Positions 1 through 5,703 of a stretch of 5,703 nt of DNA are shown in pieces. This DNA is from Opitutaceae bacterium. GTDB taxonomy: Bacteria; Verrucomicrobiota; Verrucomicrobiia; Opitutales; Opitutaceae. The first letter of the stretch is position 1. The number at the start of each line of letters is the position of its first letter. The stretch lies in the NCBI GenBank assembly GCA_005786775.1, contig SYDD01000029.1, positions 1-5,703 on the forward strand, read 5' to 3'. The notes beneath the pieces are model-generated. The model did no database searches. It saw only the letters and a list, made by a program, of their open reading frames with translations, and was not told the origin of the DNA. Position numbers and translations under genes: made by a program.

Positions 1-13
1 ACCCCGACCTCGG

Positions 14-49
14 AAAAACAAAAGGGCGGCCCCCGCGAGAGAGCCGCCC
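14..49 (-). terminator. Intrinsic terminator of the rhodanese-like gene
   Basis: Read on the minus strand, a 7-bp GC stem (GGGCGGC pairing with GCCGCCC, arms at 43-49 and 24-30) closes a 12-nt loop. It is followed at once by the tract TTTTGTTTTT (23 down to 14). The hairpin begins about 23 nt after the rhodanese stop codon. A GC stem followed by a U-run is the classic Rho-independent arrangement. It is the only hairpin in the window with a real U-tract. Confidence 0.85.
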
Positions 50-72
50 GAATGAAAAACCCGTCGCCGGCT

Positions 73-462
73 TCAGCCGCGGTCGAGCTTCGACCCACTC
101 TTCTTCCAGCCGTCGATGCCGGGCGCGTAGTGGCGCACGTTGGTGTAGCCCAGCTGCTGCGCGGCCGTCGCCGCCGAAAGGTAAGCCGTGCAGTGCTCGT
201 TGCCACAGTACGCCACCACGAGGGCGCCCTTGTCCTTCGGCAGCAGCGCCGCGAGCTGCGCCTTTTGCGCGGCGTAGTCGAGCGCGCCGGGGATGCGCCC
301 CTCCTTAAAGGAACTGGTCCCGTTGACGTCGAGGATCGTGACTGACTTCGCAGCGATGGCCGCAGCGAGGTCCCCATGCGCAATGGCGGGGACCTTAGAC
401 GAGGCGGCCCACGCCGTGGCGGCGAAGCCGAGGAGGCAGCAGAGCAGGGAAGTGAATTTCAT
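73..462 (-). CDS. Exported single-domain rhodanese-like protein
   Basis: 129 aa. Residues 1-19 form a Sec signal peptide: MK, then a hydrophobic core, ending in AWA before AS. The mature protein is therefore probably periplasmic. The rest is one rhodanese domain. LDV (44-46) and EGRIPGAL (54-61) match the first conserved rhodanese block. The active-site strand and loop is VVAYCGNEHCTAY, with Cys86 as the expected persulfide-forming cysteine. YAPGIDGWKKSG (112-123) matches the C-terminal block. Rhodaneses transfer sulfane sulfur through a cysteine persulfide, and many small exported ones have unknown substrates. The loop is unusual: where many rhodaneses have Arg five residues after the Cys, this protein has Cys91, giving C-x4-C. 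A thiol-redox or metal role is therefore as possible as sulfur transfer. The start at 462 gives a complete signal peptide; only a weak purine stretch (GTAGAG) precedes it. It is monocistronic within the window and divergent from the EF-hand gene. The fold call is firm; the function is open. Confidence 0.88.
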   Translation of the reverse strand: MKFTSLLCCLLGFAATAWAASSKVPAIAHGDLAAAIAAKSVTILDVNGTSSFKEGRIPGALDYAAQKAQLAALLPKDKGALVVAYCGNEHCTAYLSAATAAQQLGYTNVRHYAPGIDGWKKSGSKLDRG

Positions 463-628
463 CGCGCTCTACCGTACGGGCCGCCCGCCGGAGCGCAAGC
501 GGCCGCCCGGGGCCTCAAATTCGGGGACAAGCGCGACTGGCCGCAGGAAGGCACGCGCCGCGAGTCTTCCGTCCGCCCAACCGGCCCTTTCGGTCGGAGG
601 CACAACCCACCAAGAGAAAGTGATCCCG
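463..628. promoter_or_regulatory. Divergent intergenic region, rhodanese / EF-hand genes
   Basis: This 166-bp spacer separates two start codons that point away from each other, so it should carry promoters for both genes. I see no convincing -35/-10 pair on either strand. A minus-strand TTGTCC (530-525) is the nearest -35-like hexamer but has no matching -10. The region is GC-rich apart from a short CAAATTC patch near 516-522. The EF-hand gene has a partial ribosome-binding purine run (AAGAGAAAG, 612-620) about 8 nt before its ATG. The promoter role is inferred from gene orientation only. Confidence 0.45.
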
Positions 629-916
629 ATGAAGCTGATGTTCCCCGCCACCCTGGCCCTCCTGCTGGCCGCCACCGCGGCCGCCGCGCCCGCTCCCGCC
701 GTCCCGCCCTTCGCCACCGCCGACGCCAACAGCGACGGCAAGGTGACGTCGCGGGAGTTCGCCACCGCGATGAAGGGCACGCTGTCCGCAGCCGCCGCCC
801 GGACCCGGTTCAAGGAGCTGGACAAGAACCAGGACGGCGCGCTCGCGAGCGACGAGTACGCCACCGCGGCGCCGCGGAAGGGAGCGCGCCAGAAGCGCAA
901 ACCGGAGGGCAACTAA
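629..916 (+). CDS. Small exported protein with two EF-hands
   Basis: 95 aa from the ATG at 629. The reading frame is open further upstream, but this start gives a clean Sec signal peptide: MKLMFPATLALLLAATAAAA, cleaved near residue 20. It also has a purine run about 8 nt upstream, so I prefer it. The mature protein contains two canonical 12-residue EF-hand loops. Loop 1 is D32-A-N-S-D-G-K-V-T-S-R-E43. Loop 2 is D65-K-N-Q-D-G-A-L-A-S-D-E76. Both have acidic or Asn ligands at positions 1, 3 and 5, Gly at 6, a hydrophobic residue at 8 and Glu at 12. Calcium binding is thus likely for both, as a pair within one small domain. The tail (83-95) is strongly basic (RKGARQKRK), which might contact nucleic acid, anionic polymer or membrane. 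Such small periplasmic EF-hand proteins are common in Gram-negative bacteria and mostly uncharacterised. It is transcribed divergently from the rhodanese gene and ends 5 nt before a strong hairpin. Confidence 0.85.
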   Translation: MKLMFPATLALLLAATAAAAPAPAVPPFATADANSDGKVTSREFATAMKGTLSAAAARTRFKELDKNQDGALASDEYATAAPRKGARQKRKPEGN

Positions 917-921
917 GCCAC

Positions 922-952
922 CCGGCGCCGCGGGATTAACCCGCGGCGCCGG
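922..952 (+). terminator. Perfect 13-bp hairpin after the EF-hand gene
   Basis: CCGGCGCCGCGGG (922-934) and its exact reverse complement (940-952) flank the 5-nt loop ATTAA. The hairpin starts 5 nt after the EF-hand stop codon. The sequence after it (ACCTTGATCGTTCCGTTCC) is only moderately T-rich, so it is not a textbook U-tract terminator. GC-rich genomes often end transcripts or protect 3' ends with such hairpins. It lies in the convergent gap with uvrA and, being symmetrical, could also block read-through from the other side. Confidence 0.65.
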
Positions 953-978
953 ACCTTGATCGTTCCGTTCCGATTTCA

Positions 979-1000
979 CGGCCGCGGCGGACCGCGACCG
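979..1000 (-). terminator. Candidate hairpin downstream of uvrA
   Basis: On the minus strand, CGGTCGCGG (1000-992) pairs with CCGCGGCCG (987-979) around a TCCG tetraloop. This gives a 9-bp stem including one G-U pair. It lies 9 nt after the uvrA stop codon. The G-U pair becomes an A-C mismatch in the plus-strand transcript, so the fold favours the uvrA direction. No U-tract follows (next bases TGAAATCGG). In such GC-rich sequence a chance stem cannot be excluded. Confidence 0.4.
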
Positions 1001-1009
1001 CGAGAGAGC

Positions 1010-3883
1010 TCACTCCTGCACGGAGGGCACCGCCTCCCGCCAGCGCCGAAGGGCTCGTCCCGTGAGCGATTCCGCACACGCGTCAATCCCAGCCCGCTCG
1101 CCGGCGTAGACGAGCCGGCCGCCGCCGGAACCCCCGCCCGGCCCGAGGTCGATGATCCAGTCGGCCAAGTGAATCACATCAAGGTTGTGCTCGATCACGA
1201 TCACCGTGTTGCCGGCATCACGGAGCCGGAACAGCAGGTCCATCAAGCGCTGGATGTCGGTCCAGTGGAGTCCGGTGGTGGGATCGTCGAGGATGTACAG
1301 CGTGGCGCCCTGCTGGCGGCGGCTGAGCTCGAGCGCGAGCTTGATGCGCTGGGCCTCCCCGCCCGAGAGCGTGGTGGCGGATTGCCCGAGGGCCAGGTAG
1401 CCGAGTCCGACCGCGTCCAAGGTCGCGAGCTTGTCCACGACCCGGGGCACGTGGCGGAACAGCTTCAGGGCCTCCCGCACGGAAAGATTCAGCACATCGG
1501 CGATTGAGTGCCCGTGGAAGAGGACCTCCAAGGTCTCACGGTTGAAGCGACGGCCTCCGCAGCTTGGGCAGGGCGCGAACGCGTCCGGCATGAACTGCAT
1601 ATCGAGCTGGATGGCACCGTCACCCTGGCAGCGCTCGCAGCGGCCGCCACGGACATTGAAGGAGAAGCGGCTCGCGCGATACCCCCGCACGCGGGCCAGC
1701 GGGACCTGCGCATAGAGGTCGCGCAACAGCGGGAGGAGGTCCACGTAACTCGCCGGGTTCGAACGGGGGCTGCGGCCAATGGGCTCCTGGTCGACCTGCA
1801 CCAGTTTCTCAAAGAACTCGAGGTTCTCGATGCGCCGGTGCGGGCCGGGGATGGTCCGAGCGCCGTTTAGCCGCCGCGCCGCCTCGGCAGCGAGAACATC
1901 GAGCACGAGCGTGCTCTTCCCGGAGCCGCTGACACCCGTGACGCAGGTCAGTAATCCCACAGGAAAGCGCGCATCGATCTCTTTGAGGTTATTGGCCCGC
2001 GCGCCGCGCACGGTGAGCCACGCGCCGTCCGGGGCCTTGGGCGCGGCCTCCCGTGTAACCTGCAGGCGCCGGCCGAGGTACGCACCCGTGAGGGACTCCC
2101 GCGCCGACAGGCGCTGGCACTGCGCCGGGCTGCCCTGAAAGAGGAGCCGGCCGCCCTCGACCCCCGCACCGGGTCCAAGCTCGAGCAGTTCGTCCGCGAG
2201 GCGCATCGTGTCCTCATCGTGCTCGACGACGACCACCGTGTTCCCGCGGTCGCGCAGGGCGGTGAGGGTGTCGAGCAGCTTCTGGTTATCGTGGGGGTGG
2301 AGGCCGATGCTTGGCTCGTCGAGAACGTAGATCACTCCCATCAGGCCCATTCCGAGCTGGGTCGCGAGGCGCACCCGCTGGGCCTCACCGCCAGACAATG
2401 TGGCATAGTCGCGGTCGAGCGTCAGGTAGCCGAGCCCAGTCTCGAGTAGGAAACGGAGCCGCTCGCGCACGCCGCCGATGACCTCCTTCAGCGCGGGATC
2501 GGCCGCGGGCCCGGCGGCCAACTGCCCGGCCGCCTCAGCCGCGGAGGCGACGTCCAACCGCATGAACTCGGGGAAAGACACCCCGCCGAGCCGCACGGCG
2601 CCGCTGCGCGGATTGAGGCGGGCCCCGCGGCAGGACGGGCATTCGCCGCTGACCATGTAAGTCGCAAGGCGGGCCCGGAACCCTTCGCTGTCTGTCTCGC
2701 GGAAGCTCTCCTCCAGGTCGGCGATCACCCCGGGGAACGGCATCGCGCGCGCCTCCCGCATGCGGCGCAGCTTGAAGGCGAACTGGCGCTCGCCAGCGCC
2801 GTGCAGGAGGGTCCGCCGCACGTCGGAGGAGAGTTCAGCCCAGGGCGTCGCCGCGTCGAACGGCAGCTGCTCCGCCAGCTGCCGGAGGAGGGCGTTATGG
2901 CGGATGATCAGATTTTTGCCACCGATACGCCACGCCTTGATTGCGCCGTCGTCGACGGACTTCGCGGGGTCCGGCACCACCAATTCGGGCGCGAAGCGGA
3001 GCCGCCGGCCGATGCCATCGCACTCCGGGCAGGCGCCGTCGCGATGGCTGAACGAGAAATGCCGGGTAGTGAGCTTGGGGAAGACGTCACCGCAGGTCTC
3101 GCAGGCGAGCGACTGGCTTAGCGTCACCTCACGCCACGGCGCGTCCGCTTTGGGTTGCGCCAGTACCATCGCCCGGTCCCGCCCCTCCCGGAAGGCCAGT
3201 TCCAGGGAGTCGGCCAGCCGGCTGCGCTGTTCGGCCGTCGCCACCAGCCGATCCACCACCAGATCCACCTCCAACTCGCGGGTGCCGGAGCCCGAGGGAA
3301 GCAGGCCGGGGTCGTCGAGCGATTTGACCTCGCCGGCGATCCGCACGCGCTGGAAGCCCCGTTGCCGGAGCCGAGGCAGCTCGTCGCGCAGAACGCTGGG
3401 GCGGGCCCGAAGGCAGGGGGCGAGAATCAGGATCCGCTCTCCCGCGCAGGCGGTCAGCACGTGCTGCACGTTGTCGTCGAGCGAGCGCTGGAGCACCCGC
3501 CCGCCGTCAGCCGGGCACCGCTGCTCGCCAGCGAGCGACCAAAGGAGTTGGGCGTAATCCGCAATCTCCGTGGCGGTAGCGATCGTCGTCCGGGGACCGC
3601 CGCTGCCGGTGCGCTGCTCAATCGCGAGCACGGGGGAAAGCCCGTGGATGAAATCGACCTCGGGGCGCTTCAGCTGGTCGAGCGCCGCGCGGGCAGAGGT
3701 GCTGAGCGACTCGATGAATTTGCGGTAGCCCTCCGCGTAGAGCGAGTCGAAGGCGAGCGAGGATTTGCCGGAGCCGCTCGGACCGGTGACCACCACCAGC
3801 TTGCCGCGCGGCAGCCGAACCTCGAGGTTACGCAGGTTGTGCTCCCGGGCGCCCTTGATGTGGATATGGGTGGCGGCGTGCAT
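1010..3883 (-). CDS. uvrA: UvrA-family excinuclease subunit A, variant
   Basis: 957 aa, normal for UvrA (about 940-960). UvrA is the DNA-damage sensor of nucleotide excision repair: a cytoplasmic ABC-ATPase dimer that finds lesions and loads UvrB. In order: Walker A1 GPSGSGKS (34-41); a UvrB-binding-like region (about 130-240, with ILILAPCLRARPS and a DLVVDRL strand); zinc module 1 (Cys261, 264, 285, 288; C-x2-C-x20-C-x2-C); an insertion domain (about 295-410); CPSCRGARL (415-423); signature LSGGE (496-500); Walker B1 IYVLDE (518-523); His555; Walker A2 GVSGSGKST (650-658); PIGRSPRSNPASY (701-713); zinc module 2 (Cys749, 752, 772, 775); signature LSGGE (839-843); Walker B2 LYILDDP (862-868); His899. 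The second Walker B has Asp867 in place of the catalytic Glu. The motif usually TTSRNPRSTVGTVTEI reads TGSGGPRTTIATATEI. It may be a second, divergent UvrA paralogue rather than the housekeeping copy. The frame is open upstream to 4057, but that would overlap the divergent DCC gene, and homology begins at MHAATHIHIKGAREHNL, so I start at 3883. No Shine-Dalgarno precedes it. Confidence 0.93.
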   Translation of the reverse strand: MHAATHIHIKGAREHNLRNLEVRLPRGKLVVVTGPSGSGKSSLAFDSLYAEGYRKFIESLSTSARAALDQLKRPEVDFIHGLSPVLAIEQRTGSGGPRTTIATATEIADYAQLLWSLAGEQRCPADGGRVLQRSLDDNVQHVLTACAGERILILAPCLRARPSVLRDELPRLRQRGFQRVRIAGEVKSLDDPGLLPSGSGTRELEVDLVVDRLVATAEQRSRLADSLELAFREGRDRAMVLAQPKADAPWREVTLSQSLACETCGDVFPKLTTRHFSFSHRDGACPECDGIGRRLRFAPELVVPDPAKSVDDGAIKAWRIGGKNLIIRHNALLRQLAEQLPFDAATPWAELSSDVRRTLLHGAGERQFAFKLRRMREARAMPFPGVIADLEESFRETDSEGFRARLATYMVSGECPSCRGARLNPRSGAVRLGGVSFPEFMRLDVASAAEAAGQLAAGPAADPALKEVIGGVRERLRFLLETGLGYLTLDRDYATLSGGEAQRVRLATQLGMGLMGVIYVLDEPSIGLHPHDNQKLLDTLTALRDRGNTVVVVEHDEDTMRLADELLELGPGAGVEGGRLLFQGSPAQCQRLSARESLTGAYLGRRLQVTREAAPKAPDGAWLTVRGARANNLKEIDARFPVGLLTCVTGVSGSGKSTLVLDVLAAEAARRLNGARTIPGPHRRIENLEFFEKLVQVDQEPIGRSPRSNPASYVDLLPLLRDLYAQVPLARVRGYRASRFSFNVRGGRCERCQGDGAIQLDMQFMPDAFAPCPSCGGRRFNRETLEVLFHGHSIADVLNLSVREALKLFRHVPRVVDKLATLDAVGLGYLALGQSATTLSGGEAQRIKLALELSRRQQGATLYILDDPTTGLHWTDIQRLMDLLFRLRDAGNTVIVIEHNLDVIHLADWIIDLGPGGGSGGGRLVYAGERAGIDACAESLTGRALRRWREAVPSVQE

Positions 3884-3980
3884 CGGCGGGCGGAGCGTGG
3901 GCGGATTTGCTGGCGCGTCAAAGCTGCAGGGGACCGCGCGGCTTGCGACCACGCCGATGAGACGCTGTCCTGCGGCAAGA
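3884..3980. promoter_or_regulatory. Divergent intergenic region, uvrA / DCC genes
   Basis: These 97 bp lie between two outward-pointing starts and must hold the uvrA promoter and probably that of the DCC gene. On the minus strand a TTGACG hexamer (3921-3916) resembles a -35 box, but no recognisable -10 follows at 16-18 nt. I see no E. coli-type SOS box (CTGT-N8-ACAG) and no Bacillus-type one (GAAC-N4-GTTC), so DNA-damage control of uvrA is not supported by known motifs. Neither gene has a clear Shine-Dalgarno sequence here. Confidence 0.4.
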
Positions 3981-4403
3981 ATGACGTCCGCCCCGCAACC
4001 CGTGCTGCTCTTCGACGCCGATTGCCCTCTCTGTCGGCGTTCGGTCCGCTGGCTCATCCGGCGGGACCCGGCGGCGCGGCTGTGCTTCGCTGATCTGGGG
4101 AGCGCGGAAGGTCAGGCGGTGCGCGTCGCGCTCGGCGGCGGTCGGGTGGCTCCCGATTCGCTCATCTTCGTGCCCGACTGGTCGCGCCGCCTACAAGGCC
4201 CCTGGCACCTACGCGCCGACGGCGCCCTGCACGCGTTCGCGCTTCTTCCCGGAACACGCTGGGCGACGGCCGCCCTGCGCTGCCTGCCGCTGCCCTGCCT
4301 GAACGTCGGCTACCGGCTAGTGGCGGCCGCAAGGCGGCGGCGGGGCACCGCCGGGAAGAACGTTCCGTTCAGTGCCGCCGAGCAGGCGCGGATCCTCAGC
4401 TGA
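3981..4403 (+). CDS. DCC-family (DUF393) thiol-disulfide oxidoreductase-like protein
   Basis: 140 aa. The N-terminus VLLFDADCPLCRRSVRWLIRRD carries the family hallmark, a beta-strand followed by D-x-D-C-x2-C (Asp12, Asp14, Cys15, Cys18) and a basic helix. The usual form in the family is DGxCxxC. Next come FADLGSAEG (37-44), a SLIFV strand (60-64) matching the family's LVLV segment, and an amphipathic C-terminal half ending near NVGYRLVAAARRRR. The DCC family has a predicted thioredoxin-like fold and is called thiol-disulfide oxidoreductase from its Cys pair, but its physiological role is mostly unknown. There is no signal peptide, so it is probably cytoplasmic or membrane-associated. The start at 3981 puts the motif right at the N-terminus; an in-frame ATG at 3957 would add 8 residues and is less likely. 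The C-terminal tail (about 120-140) departs from the usual family ending. It is divergent from uvrA, and the receptor gene follows 74 bp downstream. Confidence 0.85.
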   Translation: MTSAPQPVLLFDADCPLCRRSVRWLIRRDPAARLCFADLGSAEGQAVRVALGGGRVAPDSLIFVPDWSRRLQGPWHLRADGALHAFALLPGTRWATAALRCLPLPCLNVGYRLVAAARRRRGTAGKNVPFSAAEQARILS

Positions 4404-4477
4404 GGGGCATGCGGGGCCTAGGTGCGAGCCTTGACCTTCCCGGAGGCCGGCTCTCTCCTTCCCTACCCCGCCAAACC
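4404..4477 (+). other. Leader / spacer before the TonB-dependent receptor gene
   Basis: This 74-bp spacer ends in a pyrimidine-rich stretch (CTCTCTCCTTCCCTACCCC, 4451-4469) directly upstream of the receptor ATG, where a Shine-Dalgarno would be expected. The only GGAGG-like string (4442-4446) is over 30 nt from the ATG, too far to serve. TTGACC (4431-4436) resembles a -35 box, but no -10 is visible at the right spacing. I cannot tell whether the receptor has its own promoter or is read through from the DCC gene; no strong terminator hairpin is seen between them. Confidence 0.35.
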
Positions 4478-5703
4478 ATGACCCTAATTCGACCCTGCCT
4501 TAGGTTCACCCGCCGCACGTTTGCGCTGCTCTTCCTCACGCTCGGGCTCGCGCTGCCCGCCCAAGCGGCAGCCCCGGCTTCCCCGCCCGCCGGCGAAGAC
4601 GTCGTCCGCTTGTCCGAGTTCAGCGTGTCCGCCAGCGGCGACCGCGGCTACGCGCCCGCCGAGACGATGACCGGCACCCGCGTCGCGACCAAGATCATCG
4701 ACCTGCCCTACACCGTTAACGTGCTGACGGCGGAGTTCTTCGAGGACTTCGGCATCTTCGAGTTCGCGGACAACATCGTCCACATCGGCAGCTTCACCGG
4801 CCTCGATATTGGCGGAAACTTCAACCTCCGGGGCTTTAGCTCCAGCTTCCAGCTCCGCGACGGGTTCTTCCGCCTCGGCCGCTACGGGTCCTCGAACATC
4901 GACCGCATGGAGATCATCAAGGGCTCCAACGCCGCCATCTACGGCCGCTCCTCCCCTGGCGGAATGGTGAACATGATCTCCAAGGGCCCCAAGACCCGGG
5001 AGAGCCAGAAGGTCACGTTCAACTACGGCTCCTACGGCACCGAGCGCGTGACCCTCGAGGCCACCGGGCCGCTCGCCAAGTCCTCCCTCGGCACCACTTC
5101 CTACATTGTCACCGGTAGCCACTACCAGCGCGACTTCGGCCAAGAGTACGCGCGGAACCGCAACTACGAGTACTACGGTGCGATCAAGCACACCTTCCCC
5201 GACTCCTCCAACCTGCTGGTGGCCGCCGAGTACCTCCTGCAGATGCGCCACGCCCCGCTAAACGGCGCGCCGCTGGTCACGGACCAGAAGGGCACCGCGT
5301 CCAACGTGGATGACGAAGTCGTGGGTTACGCGTGGAACCTTGCGCGGATCAACCCGTTCGGGCCGAACTCCGAGCTGAACCGCGGCTACTCCGGCCTGAC
5401 CGCGAACTACGACAAGCGGATCGACGACGTCTGGAGCTTCCGCACCTCTGCCAACTACTACCTGGTGCGCCGCTGGGACTATAACCAGAACACGGGATGG
5501 GGCGGGATCACGATCAATCCGGCCGTCACGACCAACCCGGTCCAGTCCGCCCGCGGGGCCACGCCGCAGAAGGGACTAATCTTCGAGGACGGCGGTGGCG
5601 TGCAGGGGGACATCCTCGCCCGCTACTTCACCGGCAACCGCGCGATTGAGCACCGCACCCTCGCGACGATCGACATCAACGACTACTACCGCTGGGACCC
5701 GAC
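4478..5703 (+). CDS. TonB-dependent outer-membrane receptor, 3' end outside window
   Basis: The first 408 codons are present and the frame is still open at the window edge; the family usually has 650-1000 aa. TonB-dependent receptors are 22-strand outer-membrane barrels with an N-terminal plug that import siderophores, cobalamin, sugars or oligosaccharides using TonB energy. Residues 1-30 are a signal peptide with LPAQA before AAP. DVVRLSEFSVSA (41-52) is the likely TonB-box region. The plug spans about 65-170: TGTRVATKIIDLPYTVNVLT, then NFNLRGF (114-120), LRDGF (126-130), and IDRMEIIKGSNAAIYGRSSPGG (141-162), the most conserved plug signature. Barrel strands follow from about 177 (KVTFNYGSYGTERVTLEATGPL). 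The plug resembles siderophore-type receptors, but the substrate cannot be told. The signal peptide carries TRRTF (11-15), which resembles a Tat motif. The start at 4478 gives a complete signal peptide, and no in-frame ATG or GTG was seen in the roughly 20 nt just upstream. No Shine-Dalgarno is seen. Confidence 0.93.
   Translation, partial: MTLIRPCLRFTRRTFALLFLTLGLALPAQAAAPASPPAGEDVVRLSEFSVSASGDRGYAPAETMTGTRVATKIIDLPYTVNVLTAEFFEDFGIFEFADNIVHIGSFTGLDIGGNFNLRGFSSSFQLRDGFFRLGRYGSSNIDRMEIIKGSNAAIYGRSSPGGMVNMISKGPKTRESQKVTFNYGSYGTERVTLEATGPLAKSSLGTTSYIVTGSHYQRDFGQEYARNRNYEYYGAIKHTFPDSSNLLVAAEYLLQMRHAPLNGAPLVTDQKGTASNVDDEVVGYAWNLARINPFGPNSELNRGYSGLTANYDKRIDDVWSFRTSANYYLVRRWDYNQNTGWGGITINPAVTTNPVQSARGATPQKGLIFEDGGGVQGDILARYFTGNRAIEHRTLATIDINDYYRWDP

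Noticed and set aside
376..979. Other open frames over the rhodanese/EF-hand region, both strands
   Set aside because: They overlap the two genes or their spacer, are Arg/Gly-rich and low complexity, and lack plausible domains or signal peptides.
1010..3883. UvrA as a possible drug-resistance or ABC-F-type protein
   Set aside because: Both Cys4 zinc modules, the UvrB-binding-like region, the insertion domain and UvrA-specific motifs are present at full UvrA length, which ABC-F proteins lack.
3884..4057. 58-codon N-terminal extension of UvrA
   Set aside because: The extension has no UvrA homology, overlaps the start of the divergent DCC gene and lacks a good start context. The conserved UvrA N-terminus begins at 3883.
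2760..4093. Long plus-strand open frames (265 and 312 codons) opposite uvrA
   Set aside because: They lie antisense to strongly conserved UvrA sequence, and their Arg/Ser/Ala-rich translations look like shadows. The only real gene on the plus strand near here begins at 3981.
4358..4366. GAACGTTCC resembling half of a Gram-positive SOS box
   Set aside because: The spacing between half-sites is wrong (no N4 gap) and it lies inside the DCC coding region, far from the uvrA start.
4394..4405. 12-bp palindrome CCTCAGCTGAGG over the DCC stop codon
   Set aside because: It has no loop and no U-tract, lies partly in coding sequence, and short palindromes are common in GC-rich DNA; it is not supported as a terminator or operator.
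4484..5251. Long minus-strand open frame (255 codons) opposite the receptor gene
   Set aside because: It is the reverse of a clear TonB-dependent receptor. Its Val/Gly/Glu-rich translation has no recognisable domain and follows from GC-rich codon use.

Overview
The window is GC-rich bacterial chromosome with a Gram-negative cell plan: exported periplasmic proteins plus an outer-membrane TonB-dependent receptor. The receptor N-terminus, with a DVVRLSEFSVSA-type TonB-box region just after the signal peptide, resembles the large receptor families of Verrucomicrobiota, especially Opitutaceae. The scarcity of clear Shine-Dalgarno sequences does not argue against this. The taxonomic placement is an inference from protein style only.

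Layout. (1) Positions 14-49 hold a good intrinsic terminator on the minus strand. It ends a small exported rhodanese-like gene (73-462, minus). (2) A 166-bp spacer separates this gene from a divergent gene for a small exported protein with two EF-hands (629-916, plus). (3) Between the EF-hand gene and uvrA, which are convergent, lie a perfect 13-bp hairpin (922-952) and a second hairpin (979-1000), each placed to end one of the two genes. (4) A full-length UvrA-family gene occupies 1010-3883 (minus), about half the window. All motifs expected of a UvrA are visible: two ABC ATPase units, a UvrB-binding region, an insertion domain and two Cys4 zinc modules. However, the second Walker B has Asp in place of the catalytic Glu, and a conserved N-terminal motif is altered. 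(5) A small DCC-family (DUF393) gene (3981-4403, plus) is divergent from uvrA across 97 bp. (6) A TonB-dependent receptor gene starts at 4478 (plus) and runs off the right edge, so only its signal peptide, plug and first part of the barrel are present.

The genes do not form one obvious pathway. Two divergent pairs (rhodanese/EF-hand and uvrA/DCC) could share control regions. The DCC gene and the receptor are co-directional but 74 bp apart and functionally unrelated as far as can be seen. No tRNA, rRNA, CRISPR array, insertion sequence or prophage trace was seen. I found no convincing new multi-gene system; the most notable points are the variant UvrA and the Cys-x4-Cys rhodanese loop.
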